From assembly GCF_014196335.1 (NCBI RefSeq), contig NZ_JACIDM010000001.1, positions 868,001 through 932,000 of the forward strand: DNA of 64,000 bases. The letters are read 5' to 3'. Below are positions 1 through 8,091 of this stretch, piece by piece. A program made the translations under genes and the position numbers. The stretch's first letter is position 1. Each line of letters begins with the position of its first letter. The DNA is from Brevundimonas lenta (GTDB taxonomy: Bacteria > Pseudomonadota > Alphaproteobacteria > Caulobacterales > Caulobacteraceae). Below the pieces are notes generated by a model, which was given only the letters and a program-made list of their open reading frames with translations, was not told the DNA's origin and ran no database searches.

Positions 1-142
1 GATCGGGTTCGACCCGATCCCAATTATCCAGCGCCGCCTGCAGGGTCGGGGCGATCAGGAAGGCGTCGGTGAACCAGGCGAGGTCGCTGGAGACGAGAAC
101 GAGACGGCCGTCGCGGCCGTGCTTGAGCGAGGCGAGTTTCAT
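1..142 (-). CDS. Fumarylacetoacetate hydrolase family protein (N-terminal fragment)
   Basis: The 47 codons visible start at ATG (142) and run off the left edge, so only the N-terminus is seen. The translation begins MKLASLKHGRDGRLVLVSSD and continues with an APTLQAALDNWDRVEP segment. This matches the N-terminal domain of FAH-family hydrolases, which cleave C-C bonds of acylpyruvates in aromatic or amino acid catabolism. The catalytic domain is outside the window, so substrate cannot be judged. It lies 59 nt downstream of the His-rich gene on the same strand and may share its transcript. Confidence 0.72.
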   Translation of the reverse strand, partial: MKLASLKHGRDGRLVLVSSDLAWFTDAFLIAPTLQAALDNWDRVEPD

Positions 143-201
143 GCCTCAAGGCTTAGGCGGTTTCGGCGGAGGGGGAAACCGTCAGTCGCGTTATCGAGGC
201 G

Positions 202-927
202 CTAACCGCGCGCGGCGCGGCCCGACAGCTCCGCCAGGGCCGCGCGCATCTCGCCGACCCGGGCGCGTTCATCGCGCCAGTGCTGGTTGAAGGCGGCGAC
301 GGCCAGGCGCAGGGCGTCGGTCTGTTCGCGCGCGGTCATGTCGCGCGGTTGGGCACCGGGCTTTTCCGGCTTGTCCGCCTTTGCGGGCGCGGCGGGGGCC
401 ACGTTGACGATGGTGATGTTGCCGGCCGCCGCGGCCGAGGCGGCGGAAGCGCTGTCGTGATGCGCGTCGTCGTGATCGCCGTGACCGTGGTCGTCTCCGT
501 GATCGTGGTGCTCATCGTGGCCATGATCGTGGTCGTGGCCATGGCCATGGGGGGCGTGGCGACGGCCGGCGACGGCGGCGCGCAGGGCGCTGACGCTGTC
601 CGCCAGGCCTGAATCGGAGACGAACGCGATCGTGTGACCCAGACGGCGCTTGATGACGCCGAGCAGGTCCTCGGCCCGCGCCTTCAGGGCGTTGTCGTCG
701 GCCTTCATCGCGTCCTTGGCGGCCTTGTCGATGACCTTCCAGATGGCGGGGGTGGCGTCGCCCTCGTCCCGGCGCGAGCGGGCGCCGTACCAGTAGCCCG
801 CCATCAGGGCGGCCAGCAGGATCAGGAGGCCGGCGACCCATAGCACCGGGTCGGCGCCGAGCAGGATCGGGGCGTCGAGCGGGGCGTTGGCAGGATCGGC
901 CGTGGCGAAGTCTGCGCCGTAGGACAT
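202..927 (-). CDS. Histidine-rich single-pass membrane protein, unknown function
   Basis: This is a 241-residue protein starting at ATG 927, with a GGGGAG ribosome site a few bases upstream. A longer open frame extends upstream but has no comparable start signal. Residues 28-47 form one transmembrane helix, followed by a basic YGARSRR stretch, a helical segment, and a run at 124-158 with 15 His mixed with Asp, Glu and Gly. The C-terminus has an Ala/Pro/Lys linker and a further helical region. I do not recognise the family. The His/Asp run is the kind seen in Zn, Ni or Co binding proteins, so metal storage or buffering is a reasonable inference. Topology suggests a short periplasmic N-terminus and a cytoplasmic His-rich domain. 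An ABC importer lies upstream on the same strand, with four genes between. Confidence 0.7.
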   Translation of the reverse strand: MSYGADFATADPANAPLDAPILLGADPVLWVAGLLILLAALMAGYWYGARSRRDEGDATPAIWKVIDKAAKDAMKADDNALKARAEDLLGVIKRRLGHTIAFVSDSGLADSVSALRAAVAGRRHAPHGHGHDHDHGHDEHHDHGDDHGHGDHDDAHHDSASAASAAAAGNITIVNVAPAAPAKADKPEKPGAQPRDMTAREQTDALRLAVAAFNQHWRDERARVGEMRAALAELSGRAARG

Positions 928-1040
928 GGGACTCCCCGCTGATGCGACCGCAGCGTGCGGCGAACGCATTCTGATCCGACGGCCCCGCTTGGCAATGGAA
1001 AAGGTTAACGACGACGCGAATTCGCGCGCCGGGCGAGCGG

Positions 1041-1301
1041 TCAGCCGTGGGGCGTGATCAGCGCGCGCGCTTCCGCGCTTCGGGTCCCGCCGACATCGCG
1101 GACCTCGATCTCGACCGAGACGGAGCCCTCGGGATCGTGAGCCCACAGGTAGCGGCGCTCGATCTCGACCTCGCGGCCAGAGGGTGCGACGCCGGTGAAG
1201 GTGTCGCCCCAGGGGGTGATCTTCTTGATGTCCGGCCACGGCAGGGCGCAGGCGGCGTCCAGCTCCTCAAGGGCCACGACCGAGAGTTCGTCATCATTCA
1301 C
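1041..1301 (-). CDS. Small conserved-looking hypothetical protein
   Basis: The protein has 86 residues starting at GTG 1301, which overlaps the stop of the upstream methyltransferase gene as GTGA (1298-1301). A TTG at 1307 could add two residues, but the four-base overlap matches others in this operon and I prefer it. The acidic, soluble protein has an LPWPDIKKITPWGDTFTGV segment and a later IERRYLWAHDPEGSVSVEIE stretch, which looks like a small beta-rich fold. No signal peptide or membrane segment is visible. I do not recognise a family. Translational coupling implies co-expression with the methyltransferase and cupin. Confidence 0.7.
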   Translation of the reverse strand: MNDDELSVVALEELDAACALPWPDIKKITPWGDTFTGVAPSGREVEIERRYLWAHDPEGSVSVEIEVRDVGGTRSAEARALITPHG

Positions 1302-1768
1302 AGCCAACGGCGCACCTTTGAGCGGTAGGCGTCGTAGTCGGCGCCGAATTTCCCCGACAGATAGCGCTCCTCGGGCAGGATGACGAACCGGTCGACGACC
1401 ACCAGGCAGGGCAGCACCAGGGCCAGGGCGATCAGACTATCCATGGCGGTGGCGAAGCCGGCGTACATCAGGGCGAAGCCGATGTAGATCGGGTTGCGGC
1501 TGAACCGGTACAGGCCGTTTGTCACGAGCGCCGTCGTCGGCTTCCACGGCTCCGGACGGGTGCCGATGCTGCGGAACTGGCCGACGGCTACGCCCTCCAG
1601 AACCAGGCCGCCGATGATCAGGGCGAAGGCGGCGTAGCGGCGGACCTGCGGCTCCAGGCCGAGGCCGGGGTCGGCGACGACGTGCGTCAGCAGCCAGCCG
1701 ACCAGCAGGAAGCTGAGATAGATGAGGGGCGGCGGCGCGAGGACGCCGGGGCGGTCGGGCGCGGTCAT
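1298..1768 (-). CDS. Isoprenylcysteine carboxyl methyltransferase (ICMT)-like membrane protein
   Basis: This 156-residue integral membrane protein has about four hydrophobic segments. The signature GLYRFSRNPIYIGFALMYAG near residues 86-105 and the C-terminal PEERYLSGKFGADYDAYRS are typical of the bacterial ICMT/PEMT-like SAM-dependent methyltransferase family. Bacterial members have mostly unknown substrates (lipids or small molecules), and prenylcysteine is unlikely in a bacterium. ATG 1768 overlaps the upstream cupin stop as ATGA (1765-1768), and its own stop overlaps the next gene, so all three are translationally coupled. Confidence 0.82.
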   Translation of the reverse strand: MTAPDRPGVLAPPPLIYLSFLLVGWLLTHVVADPGLGLEPQVRRYAAFALIIGGLVLEGVAVGQFRSIGTRPEPWKPTTALVTNGLYRFSRNPIYIGFALMYAGFATAMDSLIALALVLPCLVVVDRFVILPEERYLSGKFGADYDAYRSKVRRWL

Positions 1769-2130
1769 ACCGTCTGGCCCTGCGGCGCAGTGAAGTCCGA
1801 GACGGGGGCGTCGCCGGTGTTGATCACCTCGGACGGTTCGAAGATCAGCACCTCGGCCTCTTCGTCGGCGGCGGTGCGATGCTCTACGCCGCGCGGCACG
1901 ACGATGAATTGGCCCGGCTCAAGCGCGACGACGCGGTCGCGGAACTCGACCCGGAAGCGGCCCTTCCAGACCAGGAACATTTCGTCGGCGTCGGCGTGAC
2001 TGTGCCACGGGAAGACGCCCTGGACCTTCACCAGCCGCACGTCCTGACCGTTCAGCTGCGCCGCCACGCGCGGCCGCCAGTGATCGGAGAAGGCCGCGAA
2101 CTTCTCCGTCAGGTCGACGGCCTGGGTCAC
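1765..2130 (-). CDS. Cupin domain-containing protein
   Basis: This 121-residue single-domain cupin starts at GTG 2130. That codon overlaps the stop of the peptidase gene as GTGA (2127-2130). The first cupin motif is visible as PWHSHADADEMFLVWKGRF (the His, His, Glu metal ligands), and the second as LEPGQFIVVPRGVEHRTAAD with the third His. Such proteins bind a divalent metal in a six-stranded barrel. Enzymatic or sensing role cannot be told from sequence. It sits between the peptidase and the ICMT-like gene in an overlapped operon. Confidence 0.85.
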   Translation of the reverse strand: MTQAVDLTEKFAAFSDHWRPRVAAQLNGQDVRLVKVQGVFPWHSHADADEMFLVWKGRFRVEFRDRVVALEPGQFIVVPRGVEHRTAADEEAEVLIFEPSEVINTGDAPVSDFTAPQGQTV

Positions 2131-3212
2131 GGCCGCAGGTCCTCGTCGGCGTAGATGGCGACCTCGGCCGGCTCCGTGCTGGACACCGCGCCGCGGTACA
2201 TGCCGGAGGTGTTCATGGCGAAGGCGGGCGTACCGTTCAGGCCCATGACGATGACCCCGCCGTCGCCGCGGATCGAGCCGACGTCGGCGATCTCGGCGTC
2301 GGCCGCGGCCTGCACGGTCGCGCCCTCGCGGGTGCGGTAGCAGATGTCCCGCGCCACGGTGGAGCGGATGAAGTACTCGCCCGAGCCGGTCGCCGAGACG
2401 GCGCAGCCGTCGGCGTTGGAGGCGTAGGTGCCGGCGCCGATGACCGGCACGTCGCCGACGCGGCCCCAACGCTTTGCGGTCATGCCTCCGGTGGAGGTGC
2501 CGGCGGCCAGACGGCCCTGGCTGTCCAGCGCCACAGCCCCGACGGTGCCGAATTTGCGCTCGTTCAGCGGCGGGGCGGTCCTCGGGTCAAGCCCGAGGAT
2601 GACGGCGTCGTTGGCGGCCTGGGCGCCCGGAGCCCCCGCAGGGCGCGGCGGGATCGGCAGGTTCTGGCGGCGCAGTTCGGTCTCAAGGCCCTGCCAGCGG
2701 CGCTCGGTGAAGAACCAGGATGGATCGACCTGCTCCAGGCCGACGGAGGCGGCGAAGCTGTCGGCGCCCGGACCGATCAGCATGACGTGGGGCGACTTCT
2801 CCATCACGGCGCGCGCGGCGGCGATCGGGTGGCGCGTCGTGGTCAGGCCGGCGACCGAGCCGGCGGTCAGGTCGGTTCCGTTCATGACCGCGGCGTCCAG
2901 TTCGTTGCGGCCTTCGGCGGTGAAGACGGCGCCGCGTCCGGCGTTGAACAGGGGATCGTCCTCCATCACCTCGATGGCGGCCTGGACCGCGTCCATGGCC
3001 GAGCCGCCGCCGGCCAGCACCTGCTGTCCGGCCTGGAGCGCGCGGTGCAGGGCGGCGCGATAGGCGGCGTCCTGTTCCGGCGTCAGACTGCTGCGTTCGA
3101 TCACCCCGGCGCCGCCGTGGATGGCGAACGACCACTGCGGCGCCTCCTGGGCGAGCGCCGGCGCGGCGAACAGGGACAGGGTGGCGGCGAGGACGATGCG
3201 GGTGCGGGTCAT
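2127..3212 (-). CDS. Isoaspartyl peptidase/L-asparaginase (Ntn hydrolase), exported
   Basis: This 361-residue precursor has a signal peptide (MTRTRIVLAATLSLFAAPALA, cleaved after ALA). The mature protein begins near WSFAIHGGAGVIERS, the family N-terminal signature. The plant-type asparaginase fold includes NAGRGAVFTAEGRNELDA and the autoprocessing site GTVGAVALDSQGRLAAGTST, whose Thr becomes the N-terminal nucleophile of the beta chain. It hydrolyses isoaspartyl dipeptides and asparagine, presumably in the periplasm. ATG 3212 is favoured because it starts the signal peptide; 25 extra residues upstream lack signal character. It lies 50 nt after the ABC ATPase gene and overlaps the cupin gene by four bases. 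Confidence 0.92.
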   Translation of the reverse strand: MTRTRIVLAATLSLFAAPALAQEAPQWSFAIHGGAGVIERSSLTPEQDAAYRAALHRALQAGQQVLAGGGSAMDAVQAAIEVMEDDPLFNAGRGAVFTAEGRNELDAAVMNGTDLTAGSVAGLTTTRHPIAAARAVMEKSPHVMLIGPGADSFAASVGLEQVDPSWFFTERRWQGLETELRRQNLPIPPRPAGAPGAQAANDAVILGLDPRTAPPLNERKFGTVGAVALDSQGRLAAGTSTGGMTAKRWGRVGDVPVIGAGTYASNADGCAVSATGSGEYFIRSTVARDICYRTREGATVQAAADAEIADVGSIRGDGGVIVMGLNGTPAFAMNTSGMYRGAVSSTEPAEVAIYADEDLRP

Positions 3213-3262
3213 GGGCCGCAACCTCGGCCAGACTCGGCCCCGACTCAAGGCCGGAGCGGCGC

Positions 3263-3970
3263 CTATCCCACGGCCTGGCCGCAGCACGGACAGGCCGGCG
3301 CCTCGATGCCGAACAGGGCCCGGATGCGATCGGGGCCCAGCGCGCGCGCCGGGGCGGAGATGTCGATCCAGTCCGGGCCGATCGCCACCACCCGGTCCGC
3401 CTGGGCCGCGAACGGAAGGTGGTGGGTCGAGGCGATGACCATGCGCCCCTCCGCGGCCAGCGCCCGCACGGCCGCCTCGACCGCCTGGCCGTGGGCGGGG
3501 TCCAGCAGGGCGAGGGGTTCGTCGAGCAGACAGATGGGGGCGTCCTGAACGAACAGGCGGGCGATCAGAACCAGCTGCTGCTGACCGCTGGACAGCCGGT
3601 CGAACGGGCGGTCGGCGAGGTGGCCGACGTCCAGGCGATCCAGCGCGGCCCGGGCGGCTTCGAAATCCGCGAGCGCCAGACCCGGGGACCAGCGGCGCAG
3701 GGCCGCCCGACCCAGCGCGGTCAGGTGGAGGGCGGAAAATCCGGCGGCGACCGAGCCCGGCGGCGACAGATACGCCGCCTTGCCAGGGCGGGCGACCTGG
3801 CCTTGCAGCGGGGGCAACAGGCCGGCGAGGGTCTTCAGCAGGGTCGTCTTGCCCGCGCCATTGGGGCCGATCAGGGCCACGACCTCGCCCGGTCGGACCA
3901 GCAGATCCAGCGGCGGCAGGCGGAAGCCCTTCCGGCCGGCGACGAGCCGCTCCAGCAGCAGGCCGCTCAC
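3263..3970 (-). CDS. ABC transporter ATP-binding protein (metal-chelate/cobalamin type)
   Basis: This 235-residue cytoplasmic ATPase has Walker A GPNGAGKTT (about residues 34-42), the signature LSSGQQQ and Walker B ICLLDEP, with the switch His in ASTHH. Its size and motifs fit the FecE/BtuD class. GTG 3970 overlaps the permease stop as GTGA (3967-3970). The protein ends with APACPCCGQAVG, so there are three closely spaced cysteines near the C-terminus; such a tail is not part of the catalytic fold. It should pair with the downstream-numbered permease and binding protein to import an iron chelate, corrinoid or similar ligand. Substrate identity is not resolved. Confidence 0.9.
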   Translation of the reverse strand: MSGLLLERLVAGRKGFRLPPLDLLVRPGEVVALIGPNGAGKTTLLKTLAGLLPPLQGQVARPGKAAYLSPPGSVAAGFSALHLTALGRAALRRWSPGLALADFEAARAALDRLDVGHLADRPFDRLSSGQQQLVLIARLFVQDAPICLLDEPLALLDPAHGQAVEAAVRALAAEGRMVIASTHHLPFAAQADRVVAIGPDWIDISAPARALGPDRIRALFGIEAPACPCCGQAVG

Positions 3971-4965
3971 GATCGCCTCGATGAGACGACGAACAGGAAC
4001 AGGAAGGCGGGGGCGCCGACCGCGGCCGACAGCAACCCGACAGGCAGCTCCGCCGGTCCGAAGGCGGTCGCCAGCCGGTCGATCAGCAGGGCGAACAGCG
4101 CGCCCGTGGCCATGGCGGCGGGCAGCAGACGTCCGGCCTGCTCGCCCACGACCAGACGCGCGGCGTGGGGCGCCAGCAGACCGATCCAGCCGACCAGACC
4201 CGCTACGGCCACGGCGGCCGAGGTCATCAGGGCGGCGGCGCACAGGGCGAGGATGCGCAAGGGGCGGGCGGGCAGGCCGAGCGACTGCGCCTGCTCGTCG
4301 CCCAGCGACAGGATATCGAGCCGGAAGCCGAGCCAGATCAGAATGGCCGCGCCGATCCCGGCCGGGATCACCGCCATCAGGGCCTCGGCCATCGTCGCGC
4401 GGGTAAATGAACCCAGCAGCCACCAGGTGATCGACGGCAGCTGCGAATAGGGTTCGGCGACCACGACCACCAGGCCCAGGCCGGCGGCGGCCAGGGCGCC
4501 CGCCACGACGCCGCACAGGATCAGGGCCAGCCGTCCGTCGCCGCTGCGGGTCATGGCGGCGCAGGCGAGGGCGATCGCCCCGGTCGCCAGCCCGCCCGCG
4601 AAGGCTGCGCCCTGGACCAGGGCCGCGCCGGCGCCCAGCAGCAGGGCCAGCGCAGCGCCGAGGCCGGCGCCGGACGAGACGCCCAGCAAGTCGGGCGCGG
4701 CCAGCGGATTGCGAAACAGGATCTGGAACCCGGCTCCGGCGCCGGCCAGGGCTGCGCCGCAGGTCATCGCCGCCAGCAGGCGGGGGCCGCGCAGGGTCAG
4801 GGCCAGTTCGGCGTCGGGCGATCCGTGACCGAACAGCGCCGCCGCCAACTGGTCGGGCGCGACACCCAGAGGGCCGGTCGCCATGACCGCGACGGCCGCA
4901 GCGAGGGCGAAGAGGGCGATCGCGAACGTCGCCGCCGTCGTCCGCGCCGCGCTCAGCCGAGCCAC
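3967..4965 (-). CDS. FecCD-family ABC transporter permease
   Basis: This 332-residue polytopic membrane protein has about ten hydrophobic segments. Family signatures are RGPRLLAAMTCGAALAGAGA near the N-terminus, FRNPLAAPDLLGVSSGAGLG, and the cytoplasmic coupling segment VGWIGLLAPHAARLVVG with a preceding LSLGDEQAQSLGL. These place it with the BtuC/FecC/FhuB permeases. GTG 4965 lies 13 nt inside the end of the binding-protein gene, and translation coupling is likely. The stop overlaps the ATPase start. It should form a homodimeric channel in the inner membrane with two copies of the ATPase. Confidence 0.9.
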   Translation of the reverse strand: MARLSAARTTAATFAIALFALAAAVAVMATGPLGVAPDQLAAALFGHGSPDAELALTLRGPRLLAAMTCGAALAGAGAGFQILFRNPLAAPDLLGVSSGAGLGAALALLLGAGAALVQGAAFAGGLATGAIALACAAMTRSGDGRLALILCGVVAGALAAAGLGLVVVVAEPYSQLPSITWWLLGSFTRATMAEALMAVIPAGIGAAILIWLGFRLDILSLGDEQAQSLGLPARPLRILALCAAALMTSAAVAVAGLVGWIGLLAPHAARLVVGEQAGRLLPAAMATGALFALLIDRLATAFGPAELPVGLLSAAVGAPAFLFLFVVSSRRS

Positions 4966-5903
4966 CGCGGGCCGACGATCTCGGCCGGCGCCATGCCGTA
5001 CAGCCGTCGGCTCAGCACCGCCAGGGCCACCGATCCGCCCTGCGGCTCGGCCAGCCAGGCGCAACCCAGCAGCCGGTTGACCGACGGCGGCCGGTCGATC
5101 CATCCGAACGGCAGATCGGGAACCAGCAGGATGCGGCGGAACGATCCGTCCCGCCGCTTGCGCCAGGCGTAGCTTTCATAGGCCGCGCGCGCGAAGCCGG
5201 GATCGAGGGTGACGATGACGCCCGGATCCCAGGCGTTGACCTGTTCCAGCGTCACGCGGCCGATGTCTTTCGAGCCCTCGGCGACATTGCGCCACCCGGC
5301 GCCTTCGAGAACCTCGGTCGCCAGGGCGCCGCGGAAGCCGGTCTCCAGCCCGTCCCCGCCCCGGGCGTAGTAGAAGGCCGGGCCGGGGGGTGATCGCCGC
5401 CAGCTGTCGAGGATGGCGTCGGCGCGGCCCGCGAGGGCATCGCCGGTTTCGACGGCGTCCAGCAGTCGTCCGGCCTCGCGCAGCGCCTCGGGAATCTTCT
5501 CAAGCGCGCCGTCGATGAGTCGCCACTCGCCGCCCAGGCGGGCCTGCATACGTTCGCCGACGGCGCGGTTCTCCGGGTCGGTGTCGCCGTAGTCGATGAT
5601 CAGCGACGGCCGCAGCGCCGCCACCGCCTCCAGATTGGCCTGCCGTCCGATGCCGCTGAGACCGCCCAGTTCGGGCAGGGCGGCGGCGCGGGCGGGGAGG
5701 GCGGTCAGCATGTCCGGCGCCGGCTTGCGCGGCCAGCCGGCGAGGCGGTCGCGGGCCACCGCCCAGATGAGCAGGGCGGCGGGCTGTCCGGCCGCCACCA
5801 CGTCGGCGGCGGGGGCCGGGCCGGGGACGCGGTCAGGTCCGCAGGCCGCTACGCCGAGCGCGCCGCCAAGGCCGACCAGGGCTGTCCGCCGCGTCGTGGT
5901 CAT
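4953..5903 (-). CDS. ABC transporter substrate-binding lipoprotein (BtuF/FecB type)
   Basis: This 316-residue exported protein begins MTTTRRTALVGLGGALGVAA followed by the lipobox cysteine, so it is probably lipid-anchored; the RR pair raises the possibility of Tat export. The helical-backbone fold of class III binding proteins is suggested by LGGLSGIGRQANLEAVAALR and the PSLIIDYGD strand. ATG 5903 has GGAAGAG four to ten bases upstream; an in-frame ATG at 5915 would place that element inside the gene. It heads the permease-ATPase operon. Two palindromes lie just upstream (5924-5952). The ligand is uncertain: iron-siderophore, heme, corrinoid and other metal chelates all remain possible. Confidence 0.85.
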   Translation of the reverse strand: MTTTRRTALVGLGGALGVAACGPDRVPGPAPAADVVAAGQPAALLIWAVARDRLAGWPRKPAPDMLTALPARAAALPELGGLSGIGRQANLEAVAALRPSLIIDYGDTDPENRAVGERMQARLGGEWRLIDGALEKIPEALREAGRLLDAVETGDALAGRADAILDSWRRSPPGPAFYYARGGDGLETGFRGALATEVLEGAGWRNVAEGSKDIGRVTLEQVNAWDPGVIVTLDPGFARAAYESYAWRKRRDGSFRRILLVPDLPFGWIDRPPSVNRLLGCAWLAEPQGGSVALAVLSRRLYGMAPAEIVGPRWLG

Positions 5904-5923
5904 TAACTCTTCCATACACCGTT

Positions 5924-5952
5924 GCGGCACTGTGCCGCGCTGTGGCGCCACA
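5924..5952. promoter_or_regulatory. Paired palindromes upstream of the ABC importer operon
   Basis: Two perfect palindromes lie side by side. GCGGCA-CTG-TGCCGC occupies 5924-5938 and TGTGGCGCCACA occupies 5941-5952. They sit 20-50 nt before the binding-protein start (5903), where a repressor or an mRNA leader structure would act. I cannot assign a regulator. They are not an obvious Fur box, which would be AT-rich. Confidence 0.4.
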
Positions 5953-6137
5953 AGCCACCAAGGAACCAATTTACCCTTAACTCTTGTCCGGTCTTGCTCC
6001 GCGTGCTGCTTATGCCGCACGCGCGTCAGGTGGGGCGCAAAACAATATGGGAGTGAGCCGTTGAGTAAGACGGACGCAGGGAGCGCTGTCGCCGCTCGTG
6101 GCCGGGGGACTGCCGGCCGGATCGGTGGAGACCAGGC

Positions 6138-8075
6138 ATGAATATCGTAATTATCGCGGGGCTGATCATCACCCTGCTCACGGGCATCCCCGTGCTGCTT
6201 CAGATTCTGAAGAACCATCCGCGGGGACTGATCATCCTGTTCTTCGCCGAAATGTGGGAGCGCTTCTCCTACTACGGCATGCGCGGGATCCTGATCTTCT
6301 TCCTGACCCAGCATTTCCTGTTCGACGACGCCATGGCGGGGTCGACCTACGGTTCCTACACCTCGCTGGTGTACCTGTTGCCGCTGATCGGCGGCATCAT
6401 GGCCGACCGCTTCATCGGCACCCGCAAGGCCATCGCCTTCGGCGCCCTGTTGCTGGTGGCCGGCCACGGCCTGATGGCTTTCGAGGGCCGTCCCGCGACC
6501 GAAACCCTGACCTACGCCGGTCAGACCTACGAGATCTCGGCTGAAGGCCGCGGCGCCGAGCGCGACGTGGGCATCGTCGTCAACGGCCAGAAGTTCGCCT
6601 TCGGTCCGGCCGAGGGCGGCGGCATCGCCATCGCCGATCTGCCGGCCGGTTCGCCCCTGCCCGCCACCCTGGCGGAAGGGTCGTACGAGATGAAGCAGAC
6701 CCGCGACCTGATGGGCGTGAACGTCTTCTATCTGGCGGTTTCGCTGATCATCATGGGGGTCGGCTTCCTGAAGCCGAACATCTCCACGATCGTCGGACAG
6801 CTCTATCCGCAGGGCGACCCGCGGCGGGATTCCGGCTTCACCCTCTACTACTACGGCATCAACCTCGGCGCCTTCTGGGCCGCCGTGCTCTGCGGCTATC
6901 TGGGACAGACCGTCGGCTGGTGGGCGGGCTTCGGCCTCGCCGGCGTCGGCATGGCGCTGGGCTGGGTGGTCTTCATGCTCGGCAAGCCCCTGCTTGAGGG
7001 CAAGGGCGAGCCGCCTAACCCGGAGATGCTCAAGCGTCCCCTGCTGGGTCCGCTGAACCGCGAATGGTCGATCTATCTGCTGGCCACTCTGGGCGTCGGC
7101 CTGGTGTGGTTCCTGGTGCAGCGCAACGCGCTGGTCGGCACCGTGCTGACCGCCGCGACCCTCGCCTCGCTGGCCTTCATCGGCTACGTCATCGTCGCGG
7201 TCTGCAAGACCCGGGCGCAGCGCGAGCGGATGATGCTCGCCGTCGTGCTGATCTTCGGCTCGGTGGTGTTCTTCACCCTGTTCGAACAGGCCGGCACCTC
7301 GCTCAACCTGTTCGCCGACCGTAACGTCGACCTCAGCCTGACGCCGGCCGCGTTCCAGATCTTCGGCATCACCGTCGGCACGCCGGCGCAGCTTGCAGCG
7401 GCCGGCATCGCGACGCCGACCGGCTTCTGGATCGACGCCACCATCACGGCGGCGCAGACCCAGTCGTTCAACGCCGGCTTCATCCTGCTGTTCGCGCCGA
7501 TCATGGCCGCGCTGTGGGCCTTCCTGGCCAAGCGCAACCTCGATCCGAACCCGACCCTGAAGTTCGGCCTCGGCCTGCTGCAGGTCGGTCTCGGCTTCAT
7601 GATCGTGGTGTGGGGCGCAGGCATGGCCAACTCGGCCTTCCAGCTGCCGATCGTGCTGCTGGGCCTGCTCTACATGTTCCACACGACCGGCGAGCTGTTC
7701 CTGTCGCCGGTGGGTCTGTCGGAAATCACCAAGCTGTCGATGCCGGCCGTGGTCAGCTTCATGATGGCCGTGTGGTTCCTGGCCAGCTCCATCGCCCAGT
7801 TCGTGGGCGGCTGGATCGCCGGTCTGGCCGGCACCGAGACCGTCGGTGGTCAGGTGCTGGATCCGGGTCTGGCGCTGCGCACCTCGCTCGAGATCTTCGA
7901 GAAGCTCGGCTGGGGCGGCATGGCGATCGGCGCCTTCTTCATCCTGATCAGCTTCTTCATCAAGGGCTGGTCGCATGGGGCCAATGACGCCGCCAACCAC
8001 CCCGGACCGTCGCTGACGGACCGCGGTTCGGAAGACGGCAACGTCGCCAAGCCGGGCGCCACGACGCTCGGCTAA
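6138..8075 (+). CDS. POT/PTR-family proton-dependent peptide transporter
   Basis: This 645-residue MFS-type protein has about 14 hydrophobic segments. The proton-coupling ExxER motif is present in TM1 as EMWERFSYYGMRG (E38, E41, R42). The second PTR2 signature is FTLYYYGINLGAFWAAVLCG. Such proteins import di- and tripeptides with protons. A roughly 75-residue soluble insert after TM3 (ETLTYAGQTYEISAEGRG through the MKQTRDL region) is present, as in other proteobacterial members that are longer than the 460-500 residue norm. ATG 6138 follows GGAGACCAGGC. The gene is transcribed away from the ABC operon and ends at a strong terminator. Confidence 0.93.
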   Translation: MNIVIIAGLIITLLTGIPVLLQILKNHPRGLIILFFAEMWERFSYYGMRGILIFFLTQHFLFDDAMAGSTYGSYTSLVYLLPLIGGIMADRFIGTRKAIAFGALLLVAGHGLMAFEGRPATETLTYAGQTYEISAEGRGAERDVGIVVNGQKFAFGPAEGGGIAIADLPAGSPLPATLAEGSYEMKQTRDLMGVNVFYLAVSLIIMGVGFLKPNISTIVGQLYPQGDPRRDSGFTLYYYGINLGAFWAAVLCGYLGQTVGWWAGFGLAGVGMALGWVVFMLGKPLLEGKGEPPNPEMLKRPLLGPLNREWSIYLLATLGVGLVWFLVQRNALVGTVLTAATLASLAFIGYVIVAVCKTRAQRERMMLAVVLIFGSVVFFTLFEQAGTSLNLFADRNVDLSLTPAAFQIFGITVGTPAQLAAAGIATPTGFWIDATITAAQTQSFNAGFILLFAPIMAALWAFLAKRNLDPNPTLKFGLGLLQVGLGFMIVVWGAGMANSAFQLPIVLLGLLYMFHTTGELFLSPVGLSEITKLSMPAVVSFMMAVWFLASSIAQFVGGWIAGLAGTETVGGQVLDPGLALRTSLEIFEKLGWGGMAIGAFFILISFFIKGWSHGANDAANHPGPSLTDRGSEDGNVAKPGATTLG

Positions 8076-8091
8076 CCAGGCGGATCACCGC

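Noticed and set aside
280-612. Plus-strand hydrophobic open frame rich in Val and Ile
   Set aside because: It is the antisense of the His/Asp repeat, where GAC and CAC codons read as Val/Ile-rich strings; no ribosome site or family match.
5916-6137. Cobalamin riboswitch upstream of the ABC importer
   Set aside because: The region has palindromes but I could not find a convincing B12-box core in either strand, and the leader available before the binding gene is not obviously long enough.
5916-8000. A 1015-residue open frame on the minus strand that covers the POT gene and continues into the ABC binding protein
   Set aside because: The part opposite the POT gene reads as a low-complexity Gln/Glu/Arg/Ala-rich shadow of high-GC codons. 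The POT gene has clear motifs on the other strand, and the binding protein has its own start, lipobox and ribosome site at 5903.
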